DNA of 64,000 nt from Peronospora farinosa (Eukaryota > Oomycota > Peronosporomycetes > Peronosporales > Peronosporaceae). The stretch is taken from NCBI GenBank assembly GCA_947646735.1, contig CANTFK010000107.1:1-64000 (forward strand), given 5' to 3'. The position numbers and the translations under genes are program-made. The notes below the pieces were generated by a model. That model searched no databases, was not told where the DNA came from, and saw only the letters and a list, made by a program, of their open reading frames with translations. Positions 62,894-64,000 of the stretch are shown here, in pieces. Each line of letters begins with the position of its first letter. Position 1 is the first letter of the stretch.

Positions 62894-64000
62894 GGAACGT
62901 GGTTCCTATGTATCCTGCTCGGGAGGGAATCCAAGCCAACGTACTCGATACCTACGCGCGGATGGAACCGCACGCTTCTCATGAGCCGCCTGCAGTAAAG
63001 GTTGTGGAGGGTCCTCGTGATCCACAATGCGGTCTACAATCCAGCGCACCTGTCCCTCCGCATCAACAAGCGGAGGAGGGCCCTCGCGGTGGTAGAGCTG
63101 GCGTCCTGGTTGCTCAGGACGATGTTTATCAGGCCGTGAATATAGCTGCCGATGCTCGGCTGGAGGCTGAGGCTGCCAGTGAACGTGCTGCCCAGGCGGA
63201 GAAGACTTCGAGTGAGACCCGGCAGTCGAACCGTGAACTGCTCGAGCGAATAAGGATTCTGAAGCGCCAGATGCTTGGTCAGGTTCAGACGGGATCGAGA
63301 CCCCGCCCCATGTCATCGGCGCGTCGAGAGCGACGGGAAGGCCGTTCGACTTACGAACCCCTGAAGCCGGCGTCGGAGCCAAACCGTGAAGCGTAGCCGG
63401 ACGATATTCCTTCAGCCGCCCGACATAGAATGTCGGGTGGAGTCGCAGTGATGAGGGTACGTCGAGTGTATAAGCGTCGCCGATTCCCTTCAGAACCTTG
63501 AATGGACCGATGAAGCGTGGCGCGAGTTTACTCGCGCCCAGATTAGTGACCGCAGAATCCCTTAAACCTTCCGTAGATAATAATACACGGTCACCTTTCT
63601 CAAACTTGCTCATGTTCTTTCTTCCATGTTTGTCAGCGTTCTCCTTCTGTTGGTCTACAGCAGTTTGTAGTGCGTCGCGTACAAACCTGGTGATGGCTTG
63701 ACGTTGGAGTATAAATTCCGACACGGCCATGTCATCAATTGGTCGCGCCGACTCAATCGGCGCGTAGTTGGCAGTAGGGGAACGTTTACCCGAAGACGGG
63801 TCAATCAATGTCTGCGCAGTCCATCGAGCTAATGGGGACGCCACGTCTGATGGCGTCAAAATGGCCGTCTTTGCCTTGGATCGTGTTACTGCATTCGCGC
63901 TCAAAATACCGTGAGCTGCACTCGATCCTTGTTTATCACCTTTATCCCCCCCCAGAGTGGAGCCACTAGGTGTTGTGGGTCGCCCCACGGCCAGGACAGT
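62675..64000 (-). pseudogene. Gypsy pol 3' end: integrase C terminus with chromodomain (copy B, partial)
   Basis: The frame enters from the right edge of the window and is open to a TAG at 62906. Visible are the integrase C-terminal helix (AITRFVRDALQTAVDQQ), the basic loop FEKGDRVLLSTEGL, the GPY/F module (LAPRFIGPFKVLKGIGDAYT, RLHPTFYVGRLKEY), a long Pro/His/Gln-rich linker, and a chromodomain (WIVDRIVDHEDPP, RRYRVRWLGFPPEQDT). The TAG replaces the conserved Trp codon of the WEPRS motif; in the same frame EPRSLLLRDVPDVVLSYE follows, and the frame stays open to 62675. So the lesion is a single nonsense base in what is visible. Chromodomains direct integration to marked chromatin. The end overlaps the antisense RS ORF by about 220 bp. 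Confidence 0.88.

Noticed and set aside
1..64000. tRNA, rRNA or other structured RNA genes
   Set aside because: No cloverleaf with A and B boxes or rRNA core sequence was recognised by eye. A covariance-model scan would be needed; absence is not shown.

Overview
The window is eukaryotic and looks like an oomycete (probably Peronosporales: Phytophthora or a downy mildew; species not resolvable). The evidence is an intron-free eEF3-type translation factor, compact single-exon genes with TCANTYY-like initiator motifs just upstream of the start codon, and several lineages of Ty3/gypsy LTR retrotransposons, including one with a second RNase H domain as known from oomycetes. About 85% of the window is transposon-derived.

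Layout. 1-18.6 kb: a mosaic of broken gypsy fragments (LTRs at 1854, 3217, 4173, 7494, 18277; gag, protease, RT and integrase pieces on both strands) plus a LINE tail. 18.6-30.2 kb: the only host-gene island, with three convincing minus-strand genes: a PH-domain coiled-coil protein (20279-21871), an RS-rich RanBP2 zinc-finger protein (22276-22818) and eEF3 (23019-26423). The island is bracketed by an inverted pair of ~1 kb duplications (about 16.84-17.92 and 30.24-31.26 kb) carrying an unrecognised gene, one copy with an 18-bp in-frame repeat array. 31.3-39.4 kb: a nearly complete minus-strand gypsy element with a separate 5' ORF, three-knuckle gag, protease, RT, two RNase H domains and integrase, preceded by a 20-bp minisatellite. 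39.6-46.8 kb: remnants of two LINEs. 47.1-58.4 kb: a young array of a short gag-protease LTR element lacking RT and integrase: one copy on +, then a truncated copy and two full units on -, sharing LTRs, with a 1.59-kb inverted repeat at the left. 59.2-64 kb: a 27-bp minisatellite, a second 5' ORF of the 31-39 kb element type, and the 3' end of a chromodomain gypsy element.

Most notable observation: in the chromodomain gypsy family, two diverged copies (7.5-12.4 kb and 61.6-64 kb) both carry an extra ORF between pol and the 3' LTR, on the strand opposite to pol, with conserved Trp/Arg motifs and an RS-rich C terminus that overlaps the end of pol tail to tail. The 61.9-kb copy is intact (325 aa). 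The short tandem elements carry a different antisense ORF in the same position (50642, 54588). Antisense accessory ORFs are known in some plant LTR elements and in deltaretroviruses; I do not know of a description in oomycetes.

Limits: LTR ends were set from TG...CA termini, primer-binding sites and polypurine tracts read by eye. Many pseudogene boundaries are approximate. No homology search was possible.
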